Positions 19,001 through 26,369 of a stretch of 64,000 nucleotides of DNA are shown here, in pieces. Every line of letters begins with the position of its first letter. The first letter of the stretch is position 1. Position numbers and translations under genes: made by a program. The notes below the pieces were generated by a model. It searched no databases and had not been told where the DNA came from. It saw only the letters and a list, made by a program, of their open reading frames with translations. The stretch comes from Chloroflexi bacterium TSY (GTDB taxonomy: Bacteria > Chloroflexota > Anaerolineae > Caldilineales > Caldilineaceae), in contig JAHBNG010000005.1 of the NCBI GenBank assembly GCA_019217005.1, positions 124,001 to 188,000 of the forward strand, read 5' to 3'.

Positions 19001-22000
19001 GCATAGAGGGAAACAAGTACACTTGCCACGCCCGGCTCGCCATGTTCTTGCAGACCATTCGCATTGAGATCATGCCAGACTGTATCCCCAATGCGCACCC
19101 CCTGTAAGTCATGGATTCCCATCGCGATTGTGGTCTCGTTCATACCGCTCGATAGGAGACCGGTCCAAGGTGTTTGGCCCGTACTTGGATTGGCATCGGA
19201 ATCCAGTGCATCGTCCACAGCATTGGGTTGCGACACAACATATCCTGGTGGCAGCATGTCCGTCTCGAAGATCACAATGTAGTTGCCGGGCATCAAATCT
19301 GTAAATGCAAAGCTGCCTGTTGCGTCCGTTGTTGCAGTATAGAGTGGTGTCGCAGAGAGGGCATCCTCTCCGGTGTTTGCTCCATAGAGTCTCACCTGCA
19401 CATCTGGCACACCTACCTCATCTAGATCTTGGCGTCCATTCCAGTTGTGATCAAACCAGACGCGGCTGCCAATAGAAACCGGAATCCAAACACCCATATC
19501 AAGTGCAGAGCCGAGCTCTCCGCTGTAGATGAAGCCTGTCAGATGACTTTCACCCGTATCCGGGTACACATCTGAATCTTCTACATCGGAAGCGCTTGGG
19601 GCATTTGGTGTGGTGATCTGGTAATCTGGGGGGAGAGTCTCTTGCGCAAAGAGGACATAGTAGTTCCCTGGCGGTAAATCGGTGAACGTGTAATAACCAG
19701 TGGCGTTTGTGGTGGTGACGTCGACAAGAGAGCCATCTATTTGTTGTTCGTTCTCGACAGTTGCTTCAGTCAGAGAAGATGGTGCAAAAGCCTCAGTCGC
19801 AAAGAGTGACACAGAGACATCGGCAATGCCCTCTGTCTCCGTCGAATCCTGACGGCCATTCCCATCCAGATCGATCCAGACGCGTCCCTCCACGCTGGTC
19901 GGTGTCCAGATGCCCATATCACGCGTCAAGAATTGAGTACCGCCAGAGAGATACCCCGTCGCGGGTGTGAGTCCCGTGTCGGGTGCAGCGTCAGAGTTCG
20001 TTGCGTCGGAGTCAGTCGCATCAGAGTTGACTGTATCTGTGATAGGAGTGGAGACTCCCGGCACTGTCACTCGATAACCGGGTGGAAGCGTATCGAGCTC
20101 AAACGCCACCAAATAATTGCCTTCATCAAGGTCCGTAAAGAGGTAGTTGCCAGACGCGTTTGTTTGCGTTGTGGTAATAATCGAGCCAACATCCTCTTGG
20201 TCACCCAAGGCCACATATAGATTGACGGTTATCCCTTCCACAGGCGGCTCATCATCGGTATTGCCCGCAACCCCATCCAAGCCATTCGGTTCATATAAGC
20301 CATTGCGGTTCCGGTCATGCCAGACTGTGTCACCAATCACCACGGGGGCAAAGATCCCCATATCCAGACGCGATTCTGTCGGCGCATGATTGTCGCCAAA
20401 GAGAAACCCAGTGGGGGTTGTTTGCCCGCTCTTTGGATCGGCGTCGCTGTCTATCGCGTCGGTGGAGGGTAGATCGCCACCACTATTTTGTGTTGTCACA
20501 AAATAGCGTGCGGGAAGGGTCGTCAGGTCAAACAGAACGTAATAATCACCCGGAATCAGATCATCAAAGCGATATTGACCGTTCCGATCCGTGGTCGTTG
20601 TCCGATCTTGGGTGGGATTCAATGGTTCTGGAACTGGTTGATTTGTGGCGGCATAATAGAGCGTTGCTGCCACGCCTGCCACGCCCGTAGCCTCTTCCAC
20701 ACCTTCATCTTGCAAGCCATTTCTATTCAAATCTTGCCAGACCCGTCCACTGACGCTCACCAACCGAAAGACGCCCATATCCAAATTCTGATCGTGTTGT
20801 CCCGATTGTAGGAATCCGGTCTGATGCGTCAATCCCGTGATTGGATCGGCATCGGAATCGAGCGCCTCGCTGACGCCCAGGTTGGGCTGGGTGATATATA
20901 GATCCACTGGCAATGTTGATGTCAAAAATTTGGCCAAGTAGACTCCTGGGACCAGATTTGTAAAAGTATAGATGCCGTTGAGATCTGTCTCAGTAGTGCC
21001 GATCGGATCGACATCAGAAAGAGATGATGGAAGGGCTAAGTCTGGGGAAAATTCAGCTTGATACAATTGCACCGCAACATGGGCAACACCTTCTTCGCCC
21101 AAGCTTGGCTCATAGACCCCATTGGCATTTGCATCAAACCAGACCCGATCTCCGACTTGCACGGGCTGGTAGAAGCCAAAATCCACGGTCAGATTTGCGT
21201 GTGCATCATTCAGATGGGAAATGTGTGCGAGGTCTTCTCCAGTTGGTTCGCCAAACAGAGAGAGGGTTACAACGCCAGACGAGACGCCCTGTATCGCAGG
21301 CATGGTCTCATTGCGTCCATTCTCGTCGCCCGGACCGCTCGACACCCCTCGCTGTACGGCATCAGTCTCGGCTTCATTTTCATCATCATTGGGATCCAGT
21401 TCGGTCGGCGTTGATGAGAGATAACCAGCGAGTGGGCCATCCAACTGAAACTCTGTGGCTGGGATGTGAACCACGTAGTCACCAGGGGGGATGCCACGAA
21501 ATAGGTAGCGCCCATCTGCACCGCCCATTTGCATCGTTGTGGTTGTCATCAATGCCGTTGCGCTGAGCGGATCCCCCGCTCGGTAGAGCTCCACACGAAC
21601 ATCGTTTAGTCCCGGTTCCCCAGCATCACGCACACCGTCATTATCCATATCCAGCCAGAGCAGATCGCCCAACTCGACTTCATTGGAGATAAAGCCAAAG
21701 TCAATGGTCAGATTTGTATAGAGATCGCCTGCGGTTGCAGAAGCAGCCCCCTCCCTTTCGCCGCCGTCTGGTGCAGATGTTTCCTCGCCATGTGGTTCAA
21801 AAGTGGGGCCATATTCAAGGCGGATCGGTCCACTGTGCACACCGGTCGATGCAGGGTCTCCCACCGCCAAACCGTTGTTGTTTTGATCGCCGTCGGTGTT
21901 GGGATCTGGTTCGACGATTGAACTGCTTAGGTGATTGAACAGCACGCCGTCCGGTTGAAAGTTTTGGGCTGGTATTTCGACCCGATACTCTCCGGCGACT

Positions 22001-23748
22001 AGATCGTCAAAAAGATATTCCCCTTTTACATCAGTGGTTGTTGTCATAAGGGGCGAGGTCGTGCCGCTGAGATAGAGGATAAGTGTAACGCCTGGAATAC
22101 CCGCTTCTAGTTCGTCGTGGATGCCGTCGTTGAATCCATGCGGGACGGCGGCGTTCGTACTTGAAGATAGGTTGCCGTGATCCAACCAGACTCGATTGCC
22201 CAGACTAAATCGTTCCTCGGCCCGATAATAGCGAACAGTTGTCTCGCGAATTGGTTCAGTTTCGATGATCGGATCGACGCCAATGCGGGGCGTGCCAGAC
22301 AGGTAGGTCGTATAGGTCACCTGACCCGGCACCCTAATGATGGTTGATAAAGTGCAGGTAATTGTTTGAGAGGGTGCGAGCGTTGTTGTCGGGCAGGCCA
22401 CCGGCTGATGCGCCTGTGAATCAGCCAATAGAACATCGCTTGATTGGATCACGCTCGTAAGTGCTAGATTGGTTAATGTCACGTTCCCCGCATTGGTCAT
22501 CGTGTGCGTCCACGTGACCAGCTCTCCGGCGGTGAACAGAGGTCCAGGGGGTGTCACGGCAGCAGTATAATTCTGACGTTGATCGAGCTCAACACCATGC
22601 AACGCAGTCGTCAGTTCAAGCAAAGGTGCAGGACGCCACAGCCCAAAATCGATGGTTAGATCCCCATTGGAATCATCCCCGTCGGTCTCTGGCTCATCTC
22701 CAATTGAAAGCTGAATTTCTGGACTCCGAATGGTTGGTCTGACTCCATCGGTCTTGTCGATCTCAACCCAGCGTCCATTGTTGTCGTTGTCCTCTCCATC
22801 GTCGTGCCAATTGACCCAATTGCTGCTCATGGGGTATGTGACTGGTACGGTGGGTATTCTGACAGAATAGAGGCCCGGGGTTAAGTCATCGAAATGATAG
22901 ATGCCGCCATCAGCTGTGGTCGTCGTCAGAAGGAGCGTCTCGGAGATGGTCGAACTATTTGGATGGCGATGGTGATAGAGGTGCACTTCAACACCATCGA
23001 TTCCCTCTTCACCAGCCTCAGGTTCGTACTGCCCATCATTGTCTGCATCATGCCAGACCAGGTTGCCGATGCCGACACCAACCCCAAAATAGTGGCTGGT
23101 GGTTACATCTGTGACAGTGATGACGGACGTTGTTGTGAATGTCATCGTGCTGGTGATCGGACCAGTCAGGGTTCCCGTTGTCGTTCCCGTGTCGGTGAGT
23201 GTGCCCGTTTCTGTCACGATCTGAGTGAATGTCACGATTTCCGTGTGAATCGCTGTGACGGTGGCACTGTTTGTATATTGACCAACTGCCGTTACAGTAG
23301 ATGTAAGCAAACAGGTCATTGACAAATTTGGCATCAGGGTGGTCGATGGGCAACCCGACGTGACATCGCCTTCGGGAACATCGACCAGGAAGATGTTGTT
23401 CAGCGTCACGTTTCCTGTATTTGTGACGACATACGTCCAAGTGACAAGGTCGCCGAGCGCCAACTCAGGCCCTGGGGGACTCTCCACATTGAACCCGTTT
23501 GTCATCTTGGCGATGGCGATGCTTGGCGTATAAACGGTCGAAGCAGTGTGGGTGCTTGGACGACGGCTTTGTGGGGAATGAGTGGTCAGTTCAACATCTC
23601 CACTCTTGTAGGCAGAGACAACAAGCTCGGCTCTTAGCGGAGAGTGCTCCATCAACCCCACGCCCCATCTGAGACCAAGTAAGAGAAGGAGTCCTAGACA
23701 GAGCGACAGAGCGACAAAACGAATAGGGGATCGGTGATTCTTTTGCAT
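13069..23748 (-). CDS. Giant exported SdrD-B-repeat surface protein, 3,559 residues, LPL tail
   Basis: The N-terminus has a basic start and one hydrophobic segment (FVALSLCLGLLLLLGLRWG), fitting a signal peptide. A DUF11-like domain (VTWTYVVTNTGNVTLNNIF) follows, then an SdrD-B/Cna-B-like repeat, a second DUF11-like domain (VTWTHTMTNAGNVTLTNLA), and 21 more SdrD-B-like repeats. Each repeat begins with a variant of 'GDRVWxDxNxNGxQDxGExGVxxVxVxLY', followed by 'TTTDxxGxYxFxDLxPGxYxVxF'. The Asp-rich loops should bind calcium, as in SdrD. Two repeat types can be told by their ends: 'DSDxDPxTGxT...LDMGIY' and 'NLTIDFGFYEP'. The C-terminal 120 residues form a separate domain (IAVVWRTPSELDTFGFYLHR) often seen at the end of Chloroflexota exported proteins, and the chain ends VYLPLILNE. 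It is probably a fibrous adhesion or sheath protein. Confidence 0.9.
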   Translation of the reverse strand: MQKNHRSPIRFVALSLCLGLLLLLGLRWGVGLMEHSPLRAELVVSAYKSGDVELTTHSPQSRRPSTHTASTVYTPSIAIAKMTNGFNVESPPGPELALGDLVTWTYVVTNTGNVTLNNIFLVDVPEGDVTSGCPSTTLMPNLSMTCLLTSTVTAVGQYTNSATVTAIHTEIVTFTQIVTETGTLTDTGTTTGTLTGPITSTMTFTTTSVITVTDVTTSHYFGVGVGIGNLVWHDADNDGQYEPEAGEEGIDGVEVHLYHHRHPNSSTISETLLLTTTTADGGIYHFDDLTPGLYSVRIPTVPVTYPMSSNWVNWHDDGEDNDNNGRWVEIDKTDGVRPTIRSPEIQLSIGDEPETDGDDSNGDLTIDFGLWRPAPLLELTTALHGVELDQRQNYTAAVTPPGPLFTAGELVTWTHTMTNAGNVTLTNLALTSVIQSSDVLLADSQAHQPVACPTTTLAPSQTITCTLSTIIRVPGQVTYTTYLSGTPRIGVDPIIETEPIRETTVRYYRAEERFSLGNRVWLDHGNLSSSTNAAVPHGFNDGIHDELEAGIPGVTLILYLSGTTSPLMTTTTDVKGEYLFDDLVAGEYRVEIPAQNFQPDGVLFNHLSSSIVEPDPNTDGDQNNNGLAVGDPASTGVHSGPIRLEYGPTFEPHGEETSAPDGGEREGAASATAGDLYTNLTIDFGFISNEVELGDLLWLDMDNDGVRDAGEPGLNDVRVELYRAGDPLSATALMTTTTMQMGGADGRYLFRGIPPGDYVVHIPATEFQLDGPLAGYLSSTPTELDPNDDENEAETDAVQRGVSSGPGDENGRNETMPAIQGVSSGVVTLSLFGEPTGEDLAHISHLNDAHANLTVDFGFYQPVQVGDRVWFDANANGVYEPSLGEEGVAHVAVQLYQAEFSPDLALPSSLSDVDPIGTTETDLNGIYTFTNLVPGVYLAKFLTSTLPVDLYITQPNLGVSEALDSDADPITGLTHQTGFLQSGQHDQNLDMGVFRLVSVSGRVWQDLNRNGLQDEGVEEATGVAGVAATLYYAATNQPVPEPLNPTQDRTTTTDRNGQYRFDDLIPGDYYVLFDLTTLPARYFVTTQNSGGDLPSTDAIDSDADPKSGQTTPTGFLFGDNHAPTESRLDMGIFAPVVIGDTVWHDRNRNGLYEPNGLDGVAGNTDDEPPVEGITVNLYVALGDQEDVGSIITTTQTNASGNYLFTDLDEGNYLVAFELDTLPPGYRVTVPGVSTPITDTVNSDATDSDATNSDAAPDTGLTPATGYLSGGTQFLTRDMGIWTPTSVEGRVWIDLDGNGRQDSTETEGIADVSVSLFATEAFAPSSLTEATVENEQQIDGSLVDVTTTNATGYYTFTDLPPGNYYVLFAQETLPPDYQITTPNAPSASDVEDSDVYPDTGESHLTGFIYSGELGSALDMGVWIPVSIGSRVWFDHNWNGRQDLDEVGVPDVQVRLYGANTGEDALSATPLYTATTDATGSFAFTDLMPGNYIVIFETDMLPPGYVVSQPNAVDDALDSDANPSTGQTPWTGLLSSGMNETTIAMGIHDLQGVRIGDTVWHDLNANGLQEHGEPGVASVLVSLYAADSPQEPLRTTLSDENGSFLFDGLPPGAYYLIYNLESLPVGYHVSPPHVGGNANEQIDSDVDPLTGQTPVTDFLSSGSEHLTLDLGLYQLAQIGDRVWFDQNVNGLQDPGEPGVAEVMVSLFYGDGAPTNQTSVTDSDGAYHFSDLVPGTYWVEVAPPIGFLFGPDDEVVDLSTEGEQIDSDVNPETGRTTTTMLHSSEHDWTWDAGLYMPVALGNFVWFDEDNNGIRTSDEEGIGNVLLNLYHVESYDSGSTLVMTTTTDANGFYLFDILSVGDYVVEIAPQNFQADGPLANLLSSSVTTIDPNSIPSESNIESFGDDDDNGLDVGAVNRTGIRSGMIQLHVGEEPQAEKHVAPAVATVATDENTNFTIDFGFYEPLSLGNRIWIDENYNSLLDEGEIGPDGVVVHLYQDNGGTESGPDPDGKPDGAILQSTVTADGGYYLFDNLAAGHYLVEVARENFMADGLLVNMVSSSITTVDPHAENPYRAGSRDGDDNGLNRTPMPAAIRSGTVYLSATNSPVAEVDVAPSGSGIARDQSSDLTIDFGFYEALSLGNQVWLDANNDGQLGVGESGINDVLVHLYRQEIDEDISRWTIVTSDTTSSGGYYLFSDLRPGNYLVEIASENFAHDGPLPGFQSSKPTSLHESRRAATTQNLTVTPRDILTGTTPHELSIDNDDNGLDPSDGTFSGVHSAIIPLALHEAPIGESNIGPQGLGDAGDSNSNLSIDFGFYEPVSVGGRVWQDDDANGEQGDLEQIGISNIQATLYRVGVQTPISMTVTGAAGGYRFNDLVPGDYYVVFDLSGLPTPFHRVTAANVFGASEAADSDVDSSSGQSTQTGFLTSGTHHLTLDMGIYQPVGVGGTVWFDKDADGLYEPKFGEIGISQVVVSLFHGETGLPVMEPASPEIPRQTETNQRGDYLFSGLEPGVYFVSFDLDTLPNSMLVTERNVGQNDFVDSDVEPATGQSDPTEMLHELAVDLSLDMGVYGAITVGNRVWVDDNYNGIQDPGERGLPNVKATLYSAGTNATVDNPLNPGTPLTTLTREDGLYTFSGLPVGGYFVEFDLDTLPSGFAVTHQNAGGSDGADSDADPISGRTGLTGKLNGGDVDYSLDMGIWTPVSLRGRVWEDRNVNGLQDLDEPGVPHVLTVLRAPDGAPVLREDGTPLATSTDPDGYYQFHDFPPGTYSVHFEQHSIAAGYVATLPFQGASHPINQFIDSDVDPLTGQTPLTQIGPGGINYWGLHMGVIQGLQIAGRVWIDKNRDGIQDSDEKNVPNVIVTLVAQHGQAIKDVYGNLIESVQTDANGRYGFEQIPPGVYSVAFDLASLPEGYSVTLPRAGSNDQLDSDVNPSTGRTPLTMFVAGRAGTFMLDMGIHAPVGVRIGDTVWNDLNANGIQDADEYGVPGISVALYVVDSDGNGQYTGQTTTTAINGTYLFDELPPGNYYVIFDLTTLPDGYGVSPPNQTAPNLPFDDTVDSDADPATGQTGSTGVLPVTAEDISLDMGVYQLATLGDRVWLDSDADGVQDPGESGLPGVLITLYQGDDTTTGLSTTTDVFGRYSFTNLVPAEYYVEVTSPDNYSFSPFQQGGHHAADSDVNSELGRSPTIMLQSGEENRDWDIGFFTGSAIGNRVWYDSNTNGIQDPDEFGVFNVTVQLYDGNGGLVDTTTTDAEGFYGFSQLAPGNYQIAFVRPRGFVMTWPNQGNDETADSDPAFETDQTEFSKLDAGKVNPNLDAGMVLAASIGNYVWFDQDGDGLKDKNEEGVPHVAIILYNENDEEPIEIARTKTDATGFYQFADLIPGKYSLRFIPPLFFDFTKPDTVGSSNPFTSKADLATGQTVITLLEPAENETIWGAGLVSAAGAVTLNQFMATLRETSTGQEIAVVWRTPSELDTFGFYLHRGTDEFFDSTVRVSNRLVPGEDSQDGRYEIVIPHDPTTDPAWEEIRFWLVEAKLDGRQIPHGPVRVRLAGTESSVYLPLILNE

Positions 23749-23868
23749 ACATCAATTTCCGGTGAATGAACGGCCTTATGCACCTTTAGTGCTAATCCGA
23801 AAAGTTCTGTGACGATGCATTCTCACCAGAGAAGCTGATCGGCCTCACAACCACTTTTCGGATAGGTT
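23749..23868. other. Upstream region of the giant protein gene with an inverted repeat
   Basis: The arms ATCCGAAAAGT (near 23797) and ACTTTTCGGAT (near 23853) are perfect complements separated by about 45 bases. The region lies between the giant gene start and the left end of an IS. It may hold the promoter, or the repeat may be a transcription stop for whatever once lay beyond the IS. Confidence 0.4.
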
Positions 23869-25366
23869 CTTAACTCGACTTTGTACAATTTGGGCACATT
23901 AAAAAGTTAATAAAGAAGGAACAAAAGGGAAGCTGATGTAAGATAGGAGTGAGAAAACAACTATCAAAGAGAGGAGAGCCCAATGTTCCTTCCAGCAGAA
24001 ATAATCCCGTTGTTCGAGAGCTTTCGCCCAGTCTTCACAGAACCGACGTACCAAAAGGCACTGGTCTTGGTGATAGGGACGGTGTTAACGAAGGAAGACG
24101 AACGGTGACAGCGGCGTTGAGAGTGATGGGATTGGAGCAAGAGGAGACTGGTCCAAGTATCACCATGTGCTGAATCGAGCGAAGTGGGATGGATTGATGT
24201 TGAGCTATATCTTACTGCACTTGATTGTGGATACGTTTGTGGTCATGGGAGCGCCAGTCGAGATAACGGTAGACGAGACGCTAGAAAGGCGCTGGGGTCC
24301 CAAGATCAGCAAACGAGGACACTGGCGAGATAGCCTGGCGCCAGGCCGGAAGATGAACGTAAGCACGAGCGGATTGCGGTGGCTGGTCTTCTGTGTGGTG
24401 GTCAAGTTGCCGTGGAGTGACCTCTACTGGTCGTTGCCCTTTCTGAGCGTCTTACTCACAACGCCGAAAGTCAGCGAAACGCTTAACAAGCGCCACCGGA
24501 CAGTAGCGAAACGAACCATGCAGGTGGTGGCCTGGCTGCGTCGAGCTTTGCCAGGTCGAGAAATCAAGCTCATCGGCGATGGGGCTTACAGTGTGATCGA
24601 GTTGGGCTTGCGCTGTCAATCCCAAGGAGTCACCTTGATTGGGCCTCTGCGACTGGATGCGCGTCTCTTTGACTATCCACCCTCCCGTTTGAAACCTGAC
24701 GGCACAAAACGACCTGGTCGTCCTCCTGTCGTTGGGCAGCGACTGCCCAATCTGGCAGATGTCGCCCTCTTCCAAACCACCTGTTGGCACCGCTGCCGCA
24801 TTGACTGGTATGGTGGAGAATCTGAAGTCGTCGACTGGGCCACTGGTATTGCCTTTTGGTACTCCACTGGCACTACCCCGCTCCTTCTGCGCTGGGTTTT
24901 AGTCCGCGATCCCAAAGGCCAAGCTGAGACCGTCGCTTACTTCTCCACCGACATTCATCAGGCTGCCCCCCACATCATCGCTGATTTCGTCAAACGCTGG
25001 TCCATTGAAGTCACTTTCGAGGAAGCCAGGGCTCATCTCGGTGTCGAAACTCAGCGCCAGTGGAGTGACTTGGCCATTGAGCGCACTACTCCTGCTCTCT
25101 TTCAGCCTTGTCATTTTGATGGCTCATGCCTTCTCTCCTGATGGCTCTATCCCTTTGCCTCAAGCTGCTTGGTATCACAAGACTCACGCCTCCTTCCATG
25201 ACCTCCTCTCTCTGGTTCGCCGCCGCTTATGGTCCCATTTCCTTTTCCAGACATCCCACATTTCACCTGCTCTTCGTTTATTCTCTCCCTCTCAGGTGAA
25301 CACCTTACTTTCTGCTGTCTGTTATTAACTTTTTAATGTGCTCAAAACTTACAAAGTCAAGCTAAG
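23869..25366 (+). mobile_element. IS701-like insertion sequence, about 1.5 kb, decayed
   Basis: The inner 22 bases of each end (23892-23913 and 25322-25343) are inverted with one mismatch, containing CACATTAAAAAGTTAATAA. The match continues outward with more differences (CGACTTTGTA against TACAAAGTC) to about 23869 and 25366. Between them is one broken transposase gene. The right end lies inside the 3' end of the MFS transporter frame. No clear target duplication was found. Confidence 0.8.
23983..25328 (+). pseudogene. IS701-family transposase, frameshifted
   Basis: The frame starts MFLPAEIIPLFESFRPVF behind a GAGGAG site and is shifted near 24108 (before TAALRVMGL) and near 24150. The main part (24167-25141) contains ITVDETLERRWGPKISKRGH with the first catalytic Asp, LIGDGAYSV with the second, and KRWSIEVTFEEARAHLG with the Glu. 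A last shift near 25090 moves the C-terminus (LALFSLVILMAHAFS...) to another frame ending at 25328. The order and motifs are those of IS701-like DDE transposases. At least three shifts make it inactive. Confidence 0.85.
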
Positions 25367-25998
25367 TTATTGGCTCGATGATTGGCTGGTTTATGCTCTG
25401 GTTTTAAGACAACCACTTCCTTGAGCAATAGTGCACAGAGCGCTGCCACAAAATAGAGCCCAGCACAGATCGCAAAGACTAACCTTAGATTGTAGAGATC
25501 GGCCAACCAGCCACCCGACACAGCGCCAATCGCAAATGCGAATGAACCCAGACCACGGTAGAAACCCATCCGACGACCTTTATCCCCTTGACGTGGATTA
25601 CCTTCTCCGTTGGTAGCCCGTATTGCATCCTGTTCCAGGATGTCACCCATCAAGGCCAATCCCAAGGTGGTATAAGCCGCCGTAAAAAGACTCGTCGTCA
25701 GACGTGCTCCCCAAGCCCACCAGATATCAGGTGCCTGGCTCAGTGCAAATGCGCCTGAGGCAACACCAAGAAGACCCACCACCAAGAGCGGTTTGCGCTG
25801 GCCCAGCCAATCTGATGCCAGCCCCCAAAGATAGCTGCCTGCGATCGTCATCAAGACAACGGTCGTCAGAATCCACGCGATCTGTCCAAAGTCAGTCTTG
25901 AGCGTTTCATGAAGAAAAATTGTGAAGAGAGGCGAACTGATCCCAATTGCCGTGAAGAAAAGGGCGCTAACAATGGTTAGCAGGCGATAATTGTCCAT
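25357..25998 (-). pseudogene. MFS transporter, N-terminal half cut off by the IS
   Basis: The frame encodes six membrane helices (FFTAIGISSPLFTIFLH, IAWILTTVVLMTIAGSYLWG, VVGLLGVASGAFALS and so on). The MFS loop GLASDWLGQRKPLLV lies between helices 2 and 3. It stops after the central hydrophilic loop at residue 213, where normal MFS proteins go on to about 400. The last codons and stop lie in the right inverted repeat of the IS701-like element. Nothing resembling the second half is found beyond the IS, so it was lost. A half transporter is unlikely to work. Confidence 0.75.
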
Positions 25999-26130
25999 GA
26001 ATGGTTTGTGATTTTGGCGTTACAGCTCACATAACAGACGCTTTGTGCCATTGATGGGGAAGGGTTCGATGGAAATGCTGATGACAAAAATAAGGTCGAC
26101 GCGGATGCATCGACCTTGTGAAATATTCTT

Positions 26131-26314
26131 CTTAGAGCGTGTTTTAAAAGTGCCAAAGCGTGTCATTCTGTTCACGAAGTGGTTGCGAAGCAACGGCAGA
26201 GGAACGGAGCGAAGAATCCTCTTTTTGCACTTGGAACGTTCGATTCTTCGTCCCAAAACCTCCGTTGCTACGCAACTGTTGCCAAACAGAATGACTTTTA
26301 AAGCACGCTCTTAG
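26131..26314. mobile_element. Foldback/MITE-like element, 184 bp
   Basis: The ends CTTAGAGCGTGTTTTAAAAG and, on the other strand, CTAAGAGCGTGCTTTAAAAG are inverted. The inner parts also pair (GTCATTCTGTT against AACAGAATGAC; GTTGCGAAGCAACGG against CCGTTGCTACGCAAC). No transposase and no obvious target duplication. It sits between the truncated MFS gene and the ABC binding-protein gene. It fills most of this gene-free gap (25999-26369). Confidence 0.7.
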
Positions 26315-26369
26315 ACCAATGTGCGATGCACATTCGGCTATACAGAACTAACAATCCACCATGAACGTC

